NCBI GenBank assembly: GCA_964419335.1
Contig: CAYQOX010000045.1
Span: 1-32,932, forward strand
Length of the DNA: 32,932 nt
Direction of reading: 5' to 3'
Source of the DNA: CAYQOX01 sp964419335
GTDB lineage: Bacteria > Hinthialibacterota > Hinthialibacteria > Hinthialibacterales > Hinthialibacteraceae
Position 1 is the stretch's first letter, and each line of letters opens with the position of its first letter. A model generated the notes under the pieces. That model saw nothing but the letters and a program-made list of their open reading frames with translations, ran no database searches and was not told the DNA's origin. Shown here piece by piece: positions 14,341 to 23,078 of this stretch. The translations under genes and the position numbers were made by a program.

Positions 14341-16695
14341 TTAATAAAAATTCGCAGGTACACGGTAGAGTTCGTAGCCCAGATTTTGGCTTGGCTTGTC
14401 AAAGATGGGTTCTAAGGCATTGCGGATGAGGCCCTGCTGGATTTGGGGGGTACGCCGGCTGACATCGCAAGTGTGCACCGGGGGAAAATAGGAGACGTAT
14501 TTTACATTATATTTCTTTAGAATGGATTTGGCTTCGTCCAGGTCTTGGGTGGTGTAGAGGCGAAGGATTTCTTCTTTGCGTTTATAAACGGCTTGGCGGA
14601 CTTCGATTTGTTCGGGATCTTCGACTTCGTTGGGACGGCCGCGCCAGAGACTTTCGTGGTTTGTCCAACCGATGGCGGTGGGGCGTCCGGTGAAGGCGCT
14701 GACAGAATTTTCCAGGCTGTAGGCACATCCGGGGATTTCCAAGACTACGTCATCAGGGTCGGTGTTCTCGCGGACGTATTGGATGATTTCGTATTGAATG
14801 GGGTGGGATTGTTTCATGAAGGCCAAGCCGTCGAGGGTCGCAGAACGGGTTGGCGTGGGTAGGATAAAGAGAGAGGCGAGAATGTAGACGGGCATGAAGA
14901 GGACGAGTAAGGTGACGGCGGCGAGGGGGACGCCGAGAAAGGCTTTGATTTCGGTGGTGTCGATTTTTCGGAATGCTTCGAGGAGGAGATAGGGAAGACC
15001 CACACCAAGTAGCAGCCAGGCGGAAAAGTGGAATTTGAAGATGGTGTTCATGCGGGATAAGGCTTCGCCGTAGGTGTCACGGATAAAGATGAACTCGCAT
15101 CCTGCGATGGCCGACCAGGCCAAGGCACAGGCGAGGAGAGCGAAGGTTTCGCGTCCGTGACAGGTGGGTTGGCGGTGATGGTTTTCCAGGATGCTTTTGA
15201 GGGTGAAAAGCCAAAAGAGGAGCGCGATCACGGGGGTGAGGGCATAGGGGATATAGCCTGAGATTGTCCATAGGGCGATGAATAGAATGCCGAGAATACC
15301 CGCGAAAAAGCCGATTTCTTCCCAATCCCAATGGTTACGAAGAGCCAAGGTTTGTTGACATAGGATGACCAGGCTGGCGATGAGGTGAAAGCCAAAGATG
15401 AGGAAAAATTCCCAGAAGCTGGTGTGATAGGGGCTAAGGTGGAGCAGATCGCCCTGGAGGGGAGCCTGGAAATTGAGCCAAAAGGGGGCGGCGAAGAGAT
15501 AGCCTATCAGAGGGATGGCGAGCAGGAGGAATTTTAAAAGAAGGCTAGAGGTACGTATTCCTTGTTGTGGTGTGTATAGGGGGATGCCAAGGAAGGAAGT
15601 CGAACGCCATTCGACGTTTTTGTTCAACAGCAAACGGAGAAAGCCGCTTGCCAAGACCGCGAAAAAGAAAAGGGTGGCTACGGGGAAGTCGAACAGGTTT
15701 GTCGGCATGATAAAGGCAAAGCCTATGACCGCGGTGGCGAGCAAGGGCCACTCGTAGCGTAGGAGGGAGCCAAAGGGCAAGCGTACAAAGGCGCGGGATA
15801 TGGCATAGATGATCGCGAGGAGGAACAAAAAGAAGGGCATATTGGAAAAATGGGGATGGAGGTCACCCCAGAGAATGGCGAAGAAGGGATATTCGTTGAT
15901 GAGTTTGTTCGGTTCGACATCGGTGATGATGCGGGATGTATTCCACAAGAGGCCATTGCGCCAGGAGTAGATATCCTCGGGGAAACTTACATCCCTGAGG
16001 ATTACTGTGATTCCCGCGAGATTGCCCAAAAAGAGGGTGCCGATGACGGTGAGTACAGCCCAGCGGCAGCGTTGGAAGAGTATGCGTCCCAAGACAAAAG
16101 CGACAGAGGCGGAGAGGGCGGCTACCATGGCGATGGCAAGATTGTACGCGTATTCGGGGGGGATCCCGGTAAGTTTGACCGGGATGGAGTGGAGCAAATA
16201 GCCGCCGTAGTGGTAATTGATGGGATAGCCTGCGAGCCAGGGATCGTCGGGGGGAATTTCGCGGGTGACGGTGAGGGCGTTGAGGAACATCATGTCCATG
16301 GGTTTTTCGGTAGAATCAATGTTGGGGTCTTCGCGGCGGGCGAGGAGGATGAGGAGGAAGACAAGGATGGTGATGATTTCACCATGGAGTGCGGTTCGCC
16401 AACAACGGCGGAGAATACGTAAGAACCATTCTGGATTTTGGATGATGAGATACACCGAGAGTGCGATGAGAAGGAGCATCACGCTGATTAAGCCGAGGGC
16501 GCTGAAGGGGAGAATGCCGAGAAAGGCAAGTAGCCATGAGAAGAAGGCAATAGCCAGCCATCCCAGGGGGCGGGATAACAGCAGGCCAGCTTCCGGCATT
16601 CGGCGAAAGGTTTTCATGGACAAGGGGAGAACGACAGCACCGAAGAGGGTGAAGAGGATATACCAAATCAGAGCAAGCATGAGATCGGAGATCAT
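14341..16695 (-). CDS. DUF2298 (YYY) polytopic membrane protein, probable GT-C-type enzyme
   Basis: A 784-residue protein with about a dozen or more hydrophobic segments. It carries the signatures of the DUF2298 (Chlor_Arch_YYY) family: an acidic first external loop, DPNIDSTEKPMDMMFLNAL, then GYPINYHYGGY, the conserved NEYPFFAILWGDLHPHFSN, and RMNTIFKFHFSAW. A soluble C-terminal tail with VLEIPG and YVSYFPPVHTC follows. Acidic residues in the first loop plus many membrane helices resemble GT-C glycosyltransferases that use lipid-linked sugars, so a surface-glycan role is plausible but unproven. It has an AAGGAA ribosome-binding site and is the first gene of a two-gene unit with trpC. Confidence 0.85.
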   Translation of the reverse strand: MISDLMLALIWYILFTLFGAVVLPLSMKTFRRMPEAGLLLSRPLGWLAIAFFSWLLAFLGILPFSALGLISVMLLLIALSVYLIIQNPEWFLRILRRCWRTALHGEIITILVFLLILLARREDPNIDSTEKPMDMMFLNALTVTREIPPDDPWLAGYPINYHYGGYLLHSIPVKLTGIPPEYAYNLAIAMVAALSASVAFVLGRILFQRCRWAVLTVIGTLFLGNLAGITVILRDVSFPEDIYSWRNGLLWNTSRIITDVEPNKLINEYPFFAILWGDLHPHFSNMPFFLFLLAIIYAISRAFVRLPFGSLLRYEWPLLATAVIGFAFIMPTNLFDFPVATLFFFAVLASGFLRLLLNKNVEWRSTSFLGIPLYTPQQGIRTSSLLLKFLLLAIPLIGYLFAAPFWLNFQAPLQGDLLHLSPYHTSFWEFFLIFGFHLIASLVILCQQTLALRNHWDWEEIGFFAGILGILFIALWTISGYIPYALTPVIALLFWLFTLKSILENHHRQPTCHGRETFALLACALAWSAIAGCEFIFIRDTYGEALSRMNTIFKFHFSAWLLLGVGLPYLLLEAFRKIDTTEIKAFLGVPLAAVTLLVLFMPVYILASLFILPTPTRSATLDGLAFMKQSHPIQYEIIQYVRENTDPDDVVLEIPGCAYSLENSVSAFTGRPTAIGWTNHESLWRGRPNEVEDPEQIEVRQAVYKRKEEILRLYTTQDLDEAKSILKKYNVKYVSYFPPVHTCDVSRRTPQIQQGLIRNALEPIFDKPSQNLGYELYRVPANFY

Positions 16696-16927
16696 AATGG
16701 ATTTTGATTTCCTTGTAAGATTATTCTTGTTCTATCATTGTTGTCTGGTTGAAAAGAAGAATCAATGATTGTGGGATAGGAATGTTGATCGACGGAACAC
16801 AAATTTTGTATTCTATGCCGGTGCATGCGAGAATCGCGCGCGGTTGAAATCTAGAGGGAGAATACATGATTGTAGGGGGTAGAAAAGAGGGATAGAAATT
16901 CAATTTCAATGTGGAGATGAGTATTTC

Positions 16928-16958
16928 TTGTGTTTTGGGTTGTTTCAACTACTATAAT
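16928..16958 (+). promoter_or_regulatory. possible promoter of the metallophosphoesterase gene
   Basis: A perfect TATAAT (16953-16958) lies 52 nt before the start codon at 17011. A weak TTGTGT (16928-16933) lies 19 nt upstream of it. The rest of the 315-nt divergent spacer from 16696 shows no other recognisable feature. Confidence 0.4.
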
Positions 16959-17010
16959 TTGGGTGATGTATTCGTCCATATTAAGCGAGTTCCTAGATGA
17001 GGAGTTATTT

Positions 17011-17883
17011 ATGTTAATTGAGTCAGCGGCAGCGGTGTTGGTGGGAGCCTCGGTGTACAGTTTTTTGGTGGAACCGTATCGCTATCAGCTGCGCCATTAT
17101 GAACTTGAGTTGATGGGGCCGGCTTTGCCCTGGTTGAAAGTGCTGCATCTCTCCGATTTTCACTTTTATAAAGGGCAGGAGCGGCGGCGTGATTTTTTGC
17201 ATAGGCTGGCGGAAGAGACGTATGATTTTGTGTTTATCACAGGGGATTTGATTGATAATGACAGCGGGATTGCGTTGTGTCATGAGGCTTTGCGTCCATT
17301 GAAAGCCAGGTATGGGATTTATAGCGTGCTGGGCAATCATGATTATACCCATGTGCAGTGGCATCATATCTTTCACCGCACAGGGGGGGCGGTGGAATCT
17401 ATGCTGCGGCGGCAAAATGATGTACCGCGTTTGATCGATGGATTGCGCGAGATGGGGATTGTGGTTCTGTGCAATCAGCGTCGTGAGGTGGAGATGAAAG
17501 GGGGAGCGATTACGGTTGCGGGAGTGGATGACCCTTACTTACAAAAAGACGATGTAGAGGAAACCTTTCGTGGGTATGAGAAAAACAAGCCGTGTTTTGT
17601 GTTGATCCATACGCCGGACCGCTATCAGGAGTTGGCGGAGAAAGGAGCCGAGATGGTTTTTTGTGGGCATACTCACGGGGGACAAGTGCGTATGCCGTTT
17701 GTGGGACCGGTGATCACGAGGACGCTTGCGCCGAGGAAATTCGCGGGGGGATTGGTGCGTGTCAATGGGACGTATTATCATACTTCGAAAGGCTTAGGGT
17801 CAGGTCCTTTGACCCGTCCACGCTTTTTGTGCCCGCCGGAAGTGAATCTTTTTACGATTCGTTTTACTCCAAAAGTGGATTAA
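17011..17883 (+). CDS. membrane-anchored calcineurin-like metallophosphoesterase
   Basis: A 290-residue YkuE-like phosphoesterase. The N-terminus has one hydrophobic segment (about 5-20), a membrane anchor or signal. The dimetal site is complete: DFH (Asp49, His51), GDLID (Asp79), GNHD (108-111), the later IHTPD histidine and GHTHGG. Related enzymes act on phosphodiesters in the envelope, including lipid precursors such as UDP-diacylglucosamine, but the substrate here is not readable. The frame runs upstream to 16930. The ATG at 17011 is chosen because AGGAG precedes it at 8 nt and the hydrophobic anchor follows at once. Its 3' end overlaps the convergent glycosylase gene by 4 nt. Confidence 0.9.
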   Translation: MLIESAAAVLVGASVYSFLVEPYRYQLRHYELELMGPALPWLKVLHLSDFHFYKGQERRRDFLHRLAEETYDFVFITGDLIDNDSGIALCHEALRPLKARYGIYSVLGNHDYTHVQWHHIFHRTGGAVESMLRRQNDVPRLIDGLREMGIVVLCNQRREVEMKGGAITVAGVDDPYLQKDDVEETFRGYEKNKPCFVLIHTPDRYQELAEKGAEMVFCGHTHGGQVRMPFVGPVITRTLAPRKFAGGLVRVNGTYYHTSKGLGSGPLTRPRFLCPPEVNLFTIRFTPKVD

Positions 17884-18578
17884 TTGATTTTGGGGAGGGG
17901 GAGACCGAGTTCTTTCATGACGAGTTGGAGGTCTTCCCAGGCTTTGTGTTTTTCTTGGGGGGAACGAAGCAAGTATGACGGGTGAAAAGTAGGGAGAAGT
18001 TTGCACCCCTTGTATTCATACCATTGGCCGCGCAGGTGGGAGATGGGGGAGGTGGTGTTGAGGAGATTTTGGGCCGCGAATTTGCCCAGAGCGACGATGA
18101 CTTTGGGGCGGATGATTTCGATTTGTTGATGGAGGAAGGGTTCGCAGGCAGCGATTTCATCCAGCTCGGGATTGCGGTTGTTGGGGGGGCGGCATTTGAT
18201 GACATTGCATATATACACATCTTCGCGTTTCAGTCCCATTCCATTTTCAATCATTTTGGTGAGCAGTTGACCGGCTTTGCCGACGAAGGGGCGTCCCTGC
18301 CGGTCTTCGTCTCCACCTGGTCCTTCTCCTACAAAGACTAATTCTGCGTTGGGATTGCCCTCGCCAAAGACGACATGATTGCGGCTTTTGGAGAGTTTGC
18401 ACTTGGTACAATCTTGGAGGGATTGCTGTAGTTGATCCAGTTGGTCTTTGGGAGAGGGGGGGAGGGACTTTTCGAGAACACGCTTGTCGAGGTAGAGGTT
18501 TTTGATGCCCAGGGCTTTGAGTTGCTCTAGGTAGATGCGTAGAGAGTCGATGGGGTTGGTGGGGCGAGAGTCATGCAT
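17880..18578 (-). CDS. uracil-DNA glycosylase family 4 (iron-sulfur)
   Basis: Removes uracil from DNA. The 232 residues contain the family 4 active-site motif GEGPGGDEDRQGRPFVG (84-100) and the closing HPSYLLR (199-205). The four cysteines that bind the 4Fe-4S cluster are present: C57 and C60 (CTKC), C129 and C145. An N-terminal extension of about 45 residues precedes the core, as in several relatives fused to a short helical leader. Together with nth about 8 kb away it gives two base-excision repair enzymes in the window. The start has AAGGATTGAG upstream. The stop codon overlaps the convergent phosphoesterase stop. Confidence 0.93.
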   Translation of the reverse strand: MHDSRPTNPIDSLRIYLEQLKALGIKNLYLDKRVLEKSLPPSPKDQLDQLQQSLQDCTKCKLSKSRNHVVFGEGNPNAELVFVGEGPGGDEDRQGRPFVGKAGQLLTKMIENGMGLKREDVYICNVIKCRPPNNRNPELDEIAACEPFLHQQIEIIRPKVIVALGKFAAQNLLNTTSPISHLRGQWYEYKGCKLLPTFHPSYLLRSPQEKHKAWEDLQLVMKELGLPLPKIN

Positions 18579-18626
18579 ATTATTCTCAATCCTTGCGCTT
18601 TTGTATAGAAGGATAACAATTTCGCC

Positions 18627-19886
18627 TCAGGCTTGCAAGACAAAGACCTCGCGCAGGACGATTTGGTCGGGGCGGGAGTAGAGCAGGGTCTTGCGTTGAG
18701 GGGTGGGTTGAAAATGGTTCATGGGGTCGAGGAGGCGATACCCGAGGAGTTTGATCTGGGGCAGGATGCGTAAGGAGCTGGGTTTGGGAGAATCCGAGCG
18801 GCGAAACTGGGGAACGATAAAGACGACCCGTGCGCCAGGTTTGACGACGGTGCGGATTTCGCTCAAAGCGCGGAGGTAGAGTTCTTCTAGTTCAGGGGCT
18901 AATTTTTTAAAGGAAGCGGCATTGAGCGGTTTCCGTTGGGGAGGACCGAGGTAGGGCTCGGTGACGCAGGCGTCGAACAAGAGAGGATCGCATAGGTCGT
19001 GGAGATGGCGGGCATCCCCTTGGACCGCCTGGATGGGGGGGAGTGAGGCTTGGCCTTGGTCACGCAGCCAGTTGAAATTTTGGTGGCAAGAGTGAATGGC
19101 TTTTTTGCTTTGGTCAAAGCCGGTGGCTTGGAGTCCCATGAGGCTCGCTTCGAGGAGAAGGCTTCCACTACCGCAAAAGGGGTCGAGCAGGTTTTGGGTT
19201 TCTTGGCGGCGGGCGAGATTGATGAGAATGCGGGCGAGTTTGGGAGGAAGCATACCTTGGAACGCGTCTCGGCTAGGGCGGCCGTAATCACGAAACGAGA
19301 AGGCTTCAAAGGGTTGGATCCATTGGGTGAGGCCGAAGAGGATCTCCCCCTCGGGGGTGAGGATAAAGACGAATTCTTTGCCTTTATGCAGGAGTTTGTT
19401 CTTTTCAATTTGGGCGCCGCTGAGTTTGATTGTGTTTTGGGGGAGGACAAAGCGGGCTGATTGATTCATTTCGCGTAAAGCGTTTTTTACCACCTCCGCG
19501 GTGTCATGGATTAATCCCTTGCATTTCTTTTCACCGCCAAAAGTTTTCCAGTTTCCTATTAAGGAAAGGCCGAAATTCCTTTTGCCTGAAGTGTGGGTTC
19601 GTTCTTGAAAATAGGGGCTGCGAACGATCCATTCTCCCAAGAGGGCAGGAGAGATCATCTCAGGGGGATCGAGGGGCTGTCGTTGGATCCACTCGCCCAT
19701 ACGAATGGTGCCGCCTAATTGCCGGGCGAAGGAGGCGATCTCCACGGGGGAGGTGGATTCCGCCAGAAGTACATCGGCGCCACGGTGGAAGTTGGAAAAG
19801 GGTTGGCCGCCGATTTCATTGAGCGACAAGATTTCGGCATGGGATAAATCGGGGCAATGCCCTAATTGGAAGAAAAAGTTAACCAT
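18627..19886 (-). CDS. Trm11-like SAM-dependent methyltransferase
   Basis: The 419-residue protein has a C-terminal Rossmann-fold methyltransferase with motif I LLDPFCGSGSLLLEA (233-247), an acidic loop GFDQS and a motif IV of the form TEPYLGPP (309-316). Archaeal and eukaryotic Trm11/TrmG10 tRNA guanosine methyltransferases have DPPYG at this place, so this is a variant. The N-terminal ~200 residues may hold a THUMP-like RNA-binding region, but the fold is not certain by eye. RNA, probably tRNA, is the likely substrate. No good ribosome-binding site precedes the start, so the first codon is uncertain. It is separated from the next minus-strand operon upstream by a terminator. Confidence 0.78.
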   Translation of the reverse strand: MVNFFFQLGHCPDLSHAEILSLNEIGGQPFSNFHRGADVLLAESTSPVEIASFARQLGGTIRMGEWIQRQPLDPPEMISPALLGEWIVRSPYFQERTHTSGKRNFGLSLIGNWKTFGGEKKCKGLIHDTAEVVKNALREMNQSARFVLPQNTIKLSGAQIEKNKLLHKGKEFVFILTPEGEILFGLTQWIQPFEAFSFRDYGRPSRDAFQGMLPPKLARILINLARRQETQNLLDPFCGSGSLLLEASLMGLQATGFDQSKKAIHSCHQNFNWLRDQGQASLPPIQAVQGDARHLHDLCDPLLFDACVTEPYLGPPQRKPLNAASFKKLAPELEELYLRALSEIRTVVKPGARVVFIVPQFRRSDSPKPSSLRILPQIKLLGYRLLDPMNHFQPTPQRKTLLYSRPDQIVLREVFVLQA

Positions 19887-19945
19887 ATTTTTTAGGATTG
19901 TTTTGGTATTGGTGATTGGTTGTGTTTCTGTAGAACATTGTAAAG

Positions 19946-19970
19946 CAAAAGGGCGGTTTGGTAACCGCCC
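19946..19970 (-). terminator. terminator of the enolase-family / Gfo-Idh operon
   Basis: GGGCGGTT (19951-19958) and AACCGCCC (19963-19970) form an 8-bp stem with a 4-nt loop, followed on the minus strand by TTTTGC. It lies 27 nt past the stop codon at 19997. Confidence 0.8.
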
Positions 19971-19996
19971 TGAGGGTGGTCGAGGGAAATCGTGGC

Positions 19997-21232
19997 CTAG
20001 GCGGGGAAAATTTCTTCTCGATCAGTGTCATAGGAGTAGCGCAGGCCGTTATCCCAAGAAAGAAAGCAGAGGATGCTGGCCACGGAGTGGGCGTAACCCA
20101 CTTCGACGGGAGCGTTGGGATCGCGGCGGCTGCGAATGCCTTGGAGCCAGTCTTGGACGTGGTTGGCGCCGTCTTGAGGTTCAATTTTGAAGGATTCGGA
20201 GAGTCGGTTTTGGCCGCCTCCTTCTCCGGTGGTAGTCCAACTTTGGGTGTCGAAGGTGCCGTTGGCGCCGTAAAAGATGGCTTCGGGAACGGATTTTTTA
20301 TTGCCCAGACGGGTGGAATAGTTCACGATGAAGCCGTCGGGATATTCGATGATGCAATCAAGGGTATCGGCGTGTTCACGGCCATCGGTCCAGATATAAA
20401 CGCCTCCATGGGCGACGGCGGAGATGGGGAGTGGATCTCCCATGAACCAGGTAGCGACATCGATCAGATGGCTACCAAGAAGGCCGGGAGTGCCGGTGGT
20501 GTAATCTTTCCATAAGTGCCAGCAGCGAAAGCGTATGGGGTCGAAGGGAATTTGGGGAAGATCCATGAGGTATTGTTGCCAATCGACATCGCTTTCTTGG
20601 ATGTGGTCGTAGGAGCGCATCCAGCGGGGGCTGTTGTCGTGCCAGGCGGTTTCAATTTCGGTGATTTTGCCAAGGAGGCCGGATTGAATGAATTCGGCGC
20701 CGGCTTTGTGCATGCCGCTGCTGCGGCGCTGGGTGCCGATTTGGCAAACGACGTTGTGTTGGCGTACGGCATGGAGGGCATCGCGCGCATCATGGAGGTT
20801 ATTGGCCATGGGTTTTTCGCAGTAGGCGTCTTTTTCTGCGCGGGCGGCCTCGGCCAGAATTTTGGAATGGGCGTGGTCGGGAGTGGCAATAAAGACGGCG
20901 TCCACATCGTCGCGGGAGAGAATATCGGCGTAGCGTGTGGTGGAGTAAGGGGTTTTGTCGAACCATTCTTTTACTTGTTCTACGGCTTTGACGCGGTTTT
21001 GGCGCCATACATCACAAACCGCGGAGATGGTGACATTTTCTTGTTCGTGTAAGTTGAAGAGGGTTTTGCCGCCGTACCCCATTCCCCGGCCGCCACAGCC
21101 GATGATGGCGACAGAAATCCGATCGTTCGCCCCGAGAACGTTTTTGGCTTGGGTGCCGAAAGCACCCAGTGAGAGGGTTCCCAAGGTGGTTTTGCGGAGA
21201 AAATCACGTCGATGATTTTTATTATTAAGCAT
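19997..21232 (-). CDS. Tat-exported Gfo/Idh/MocA family oxidoreductase
   Basis: The 411-residue NAD(P)-binding protein has a twin-arginine signal at its N-terminus (HRRDFLRKTTLGTLSLGAF, residues 7-25), so it is expected to be folded with cofactor and exported. The nucleotide-binding loop IIGCGGRGMGYGG (43-55), the family motif YCEKPMANN and the C-terminal alpha/beta domain of Gfo/Idh proteins (TPGLLGSHLIDVATWFMG) are clear. These enzymes oxidise or reduce sugars and inositols, often during glycan breakdown. The start has GGAGG upstream. It lies 24 nt after the enolase-family gene, so the two form an operon that probably handles one sugar-acid pathway. Confidence 0.92.
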   Translation of the reverse strand: MLNNKNHRRDFLRKTTLGTLSLGAFGTQAKNVLGANDRISVAIIGCGGRGMGYGGKTLFNLHEQENVTISAVCDVWRQNRVKAVEQVKEWFDKTPYSTTRYADILSRDDVDAVFIATPDHAHSKILAEAARAEKDAYCEKPMANNLHDARDALHAVRQHNVVCQIGTQRRSSGMHKAGAEFIQSGLLGKITEIETAWHDNSPRWMRSYDHIQESDVDWQQYLMDLPQIPFDPIRFRCWHLWKDYTTGTPGLLGSHLIDVATWFMGDPLPISAVAHGGVYIWTDGREHADTLDCIIEYPDGFIVNYSTRLGNKKSVPEAIFYGANGTFDTQSWTTTGEGGGQNRLSESFKIEPQDGANHVQDWLQGIRSRRDPNAPVEVGYAHSVASILCFLSWDNGLRYSYDTDREEIFPA

Positions 21233-21256
21233 TTTCCTACCTCCAGGGAGGTTGTG

Positions 21257-22381
21257 TTAACCCAAATCCACGCGAATGGCTTGGATTTTTTCTTCGTCAA
21301 TTTGAATTCCCAAGCCGGGGCCTGTGGGCACGGCGAGAGAACCATGATCAGGGGTAAACGGTTGAGTTATGGCACTCTGGTTGAGAAATTGAGGGCCGTT
21401 TAAAGCCGCGGGAAAAGAGAGGCCATAGGCGCTGAAGAGAATGAGAGAAGCGGAGAGGGCGATATCGGGATCGCTGAGTCCGCTGCCGAGGAACATCAAG
21501 CCTGCGTTTTGCAAAATTTCGATTTGTTGGCGTGCGGGGAGGAGACCGGCGCAGCGGGAGGGCTTCATGGCGACGCCGTCCAAGGCCTCAAGCCGGAGGA
21601 GTTCGATCAGATCGCGGGGAGAGATGACGCCTTCATCCATGAGGATGGGTAAGGCGCCTTGGCGTTTAAGTTGGCGAAAGCCGGAAATTTCGTTGGGGCG
21701 GATAGGTTGTTCTAGGACGTCCGCACCGGCATCGGCGAGTTTGGGGGCGGCTTGGAGAGCGGTGGGGAGGTCGTAACCGCCATTGGCATCTGCCCAGAGG
21801 AAGCCCTCGGGGACGCGTTTTCTCACGCGTTTACATAATTCGATATCGTAGGCGAGGTTGGGAGCCACTTTGATGTTGAAGTTGCGGTATCCTTGGTTCC
21901 AGCCCTCGTCGATCATGGCGTCGACCTGATCCAGGGATTCGGGGTTGAGGGTCCAGCTGAGCGTGATTTCGCCGCCGGCGGCATGTCCCCAATAGTGCGC
22001 CAGGGAACAGTTCATGGCTTTACAGCAGAGGTCATGGAGAGCCATGTCGATCCCGCATTTGGTGAGGGGCATGCCGGTCGTCCATCCCGGGGAGATGGTG
22101 CGGTTCATGAGGGTATGGGTGCCGGCGAGATCAAAGGCCTCATGGCCGATTAAGACTGGGGCGAGATAGTGGTTGATGGTGCTGGTGGTGGATTCCAAGG
22201 TTTCGTAGCACCAAGTGTGAACCGGGATGCTTTCGCCCCAGCCGACGGTTCCATCGTCGGCGGTGATTTTGACGATAACGGCCGCGCGTCCCACGCGCCG
22301 GCCTTGGGGATCTTCTAAAAATTTAAAGCGCCTCTTGGTGGGGTAGCTTACAGGAAAGGTTTCGATGGATGCGATTTTCAC
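21257..22381 (-). CDS. mandelate racemase / muconate lactonizing enzyme family protein
   Basis: An enolase-superfamily TIM barrel of 374 residues. The N-terminal capping domain (1-120) contains MKIASIETFPVSY. The barrel holds Lys171 in FNIKVA (the KxK motif, here with only the second Lys), the metal ligands Asp198 (WADANGG), Glu224 (LEQP) and Asp249 (LMDEG), and Lys273 (AMKPSRCAGL), which is the muconate lactonizing subgroup pattern. Such enzymes act as cycloisomerases, dipeptide epimerases or sugar-acid dehydratases. The true substrate is not readable. Co-transcription with an exported Gfo/Idh oxidoreductase suggests sugar or sugar-acid catabolism. Confidence 0.92.
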   Translation of the reverse strand: MKIASIETFPVSYPTKRRFKFLEDPQGRRVGRAAVIVKITADDGTVGWGESIPVHTWCYETLESTTSTINHYLAPVLIGHEAFDLAGTHTLMNRTISPGWTTGMPLTKCGIDMALHDLCCKAMNCSLAHYWGHAAGGEITLSWTLNPESLDQVDAMIDEGWNQGYRNFNIKVAPNLAYDIELCKRVRKRVPEGFLWADANGGYDLPTALQAAPKLADAGADVLEQPIRPNEISGFRQLKRQGALPILMDEGVISPRDLIELLRLEALDGVAMKPSRCAGLLPARQQIEILQNAGLMFLGSGLSDPDIALSASLILFSAYGLSFPAALNGPQFLNQSAITQPFTPDHGSLAVPTGPGLGIQIDEEKIQAIRVDLG

Positions 22382-22514
22382 GTTTAGACCTCGATTTGCA
22401 AGATAATTCCTTATTATCCTAACTTTATTTACAAGGAATCGATAGAGTTAGGGTAAAAATGCGATGGTTTTGATCGGTGAGAAAAAGAGACTTTTAGGAA
22501 ATAGGAGAATGAAT

Positions 22515-22973
22515 TCAGGCTCGGCGGCTAAGGAGATACCCCATTTGTTCGCGGGTTTCTTTGAGCCGGCCGCGGATGACTTGGGCGATGGTTTCCATAA
22601 AGGAGGCTTTTAGTTCGGCATCGACTTTGAAGATTTTTAGTAAGGGGAGGCGTGGGATTTCAACCACTTCGACTTCTTCCAAGCAAACAGAGGTCGCGGT
22701 GAGGGTATGGGGCGGAACGACCGCCGACCAGCCGAAGAGGTTGCCTTTTTCTACGATGTTGATTTCGATTTTTTCGTGGTAGGCGGTGGTAATGCGGATG
22801 GCGACCCGGCCTTTATTGACGATGTTGAGGGATTGGCAGGTATCCCCTTCTTTTTGGATGATCTCCCCTTTTTGGTAGGTGGAGCGTTGGGAAATGCTAG
22901 AGATTAAATCCAATTGTTCTTCATTAAAAATTTTAAGACAGTCTAGGTTTTGGAGAATCTCTTTGGGCACCAT
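22515..22973 (-). CDS. single cyclic-nucleotide-binding-fold protein without HTH
   Basis: The 152-residue protein is one Crp/Fnr-type beta-barrel domain (LKIFNEEQLDLISSISQRSTYQKGEIIQKEGD and later EVVEIPRLPLLKIF) with a C-terminal helix ending GYLLSRRA. No helix-turn-helix follows, so it is not a DNA-binding regulator by itself. The phosphate-binding cassette reads FGWSAVVPPHTLTATS and lacks the Glu and Arg that normally contact cAMP. It may bind another ligand or act as a protein-interaction module. The ATG at 22973 is taken as the start (a TTG precedes it), with AAGGA upstream. The partner protein is unknown. Confidence 0.85.
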   Translation of the reverse strand: MVPKEILQNLDCLKIFNEEQLDLISSISQRSTYQKGEIIQKEGDTCQSLNIVNKGRVAIRITTAYHEKIEINIVEKGNLFGWSAVVPPHTLTATSVCLEEVEVVEIPRLPLLKIFKVDAELKASFMETIAQVIRGRLKETREQMGYLLSRRA

Positions 22974-23078
22974 CAATTTCTTTTTTTCCTTTTTTGTTGA
23001 AGGATGGTCTTCCCTGAGATGGATTGAGTGAATGGCACGGTGAATTGCAGTGCAGGAAGACGGTTTATTATAACATAA

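Noticed and set aside
15850..16422. 190-codon + frame inside the DUF2298 gene
   Set aside because: It is a shadow of the membrane-protein gene, without start signals; the minus frame carries clear family motifs.
12806..16695. A novel defence island
   Set aside because: Only a standard toxin-antitoxin pair is present; its neighbours (GNAT, trpC, DUF2298) are not defence genes.
21235..21255. CCTCC-AG-GGAGG palindrome at the Gfo/Idh ribosome-binding site
   Set aside because: A 2-nt loop is too tight for an RNA hairpin, and the sequence is explained by the Shine-Dalgarno and flanking bases.
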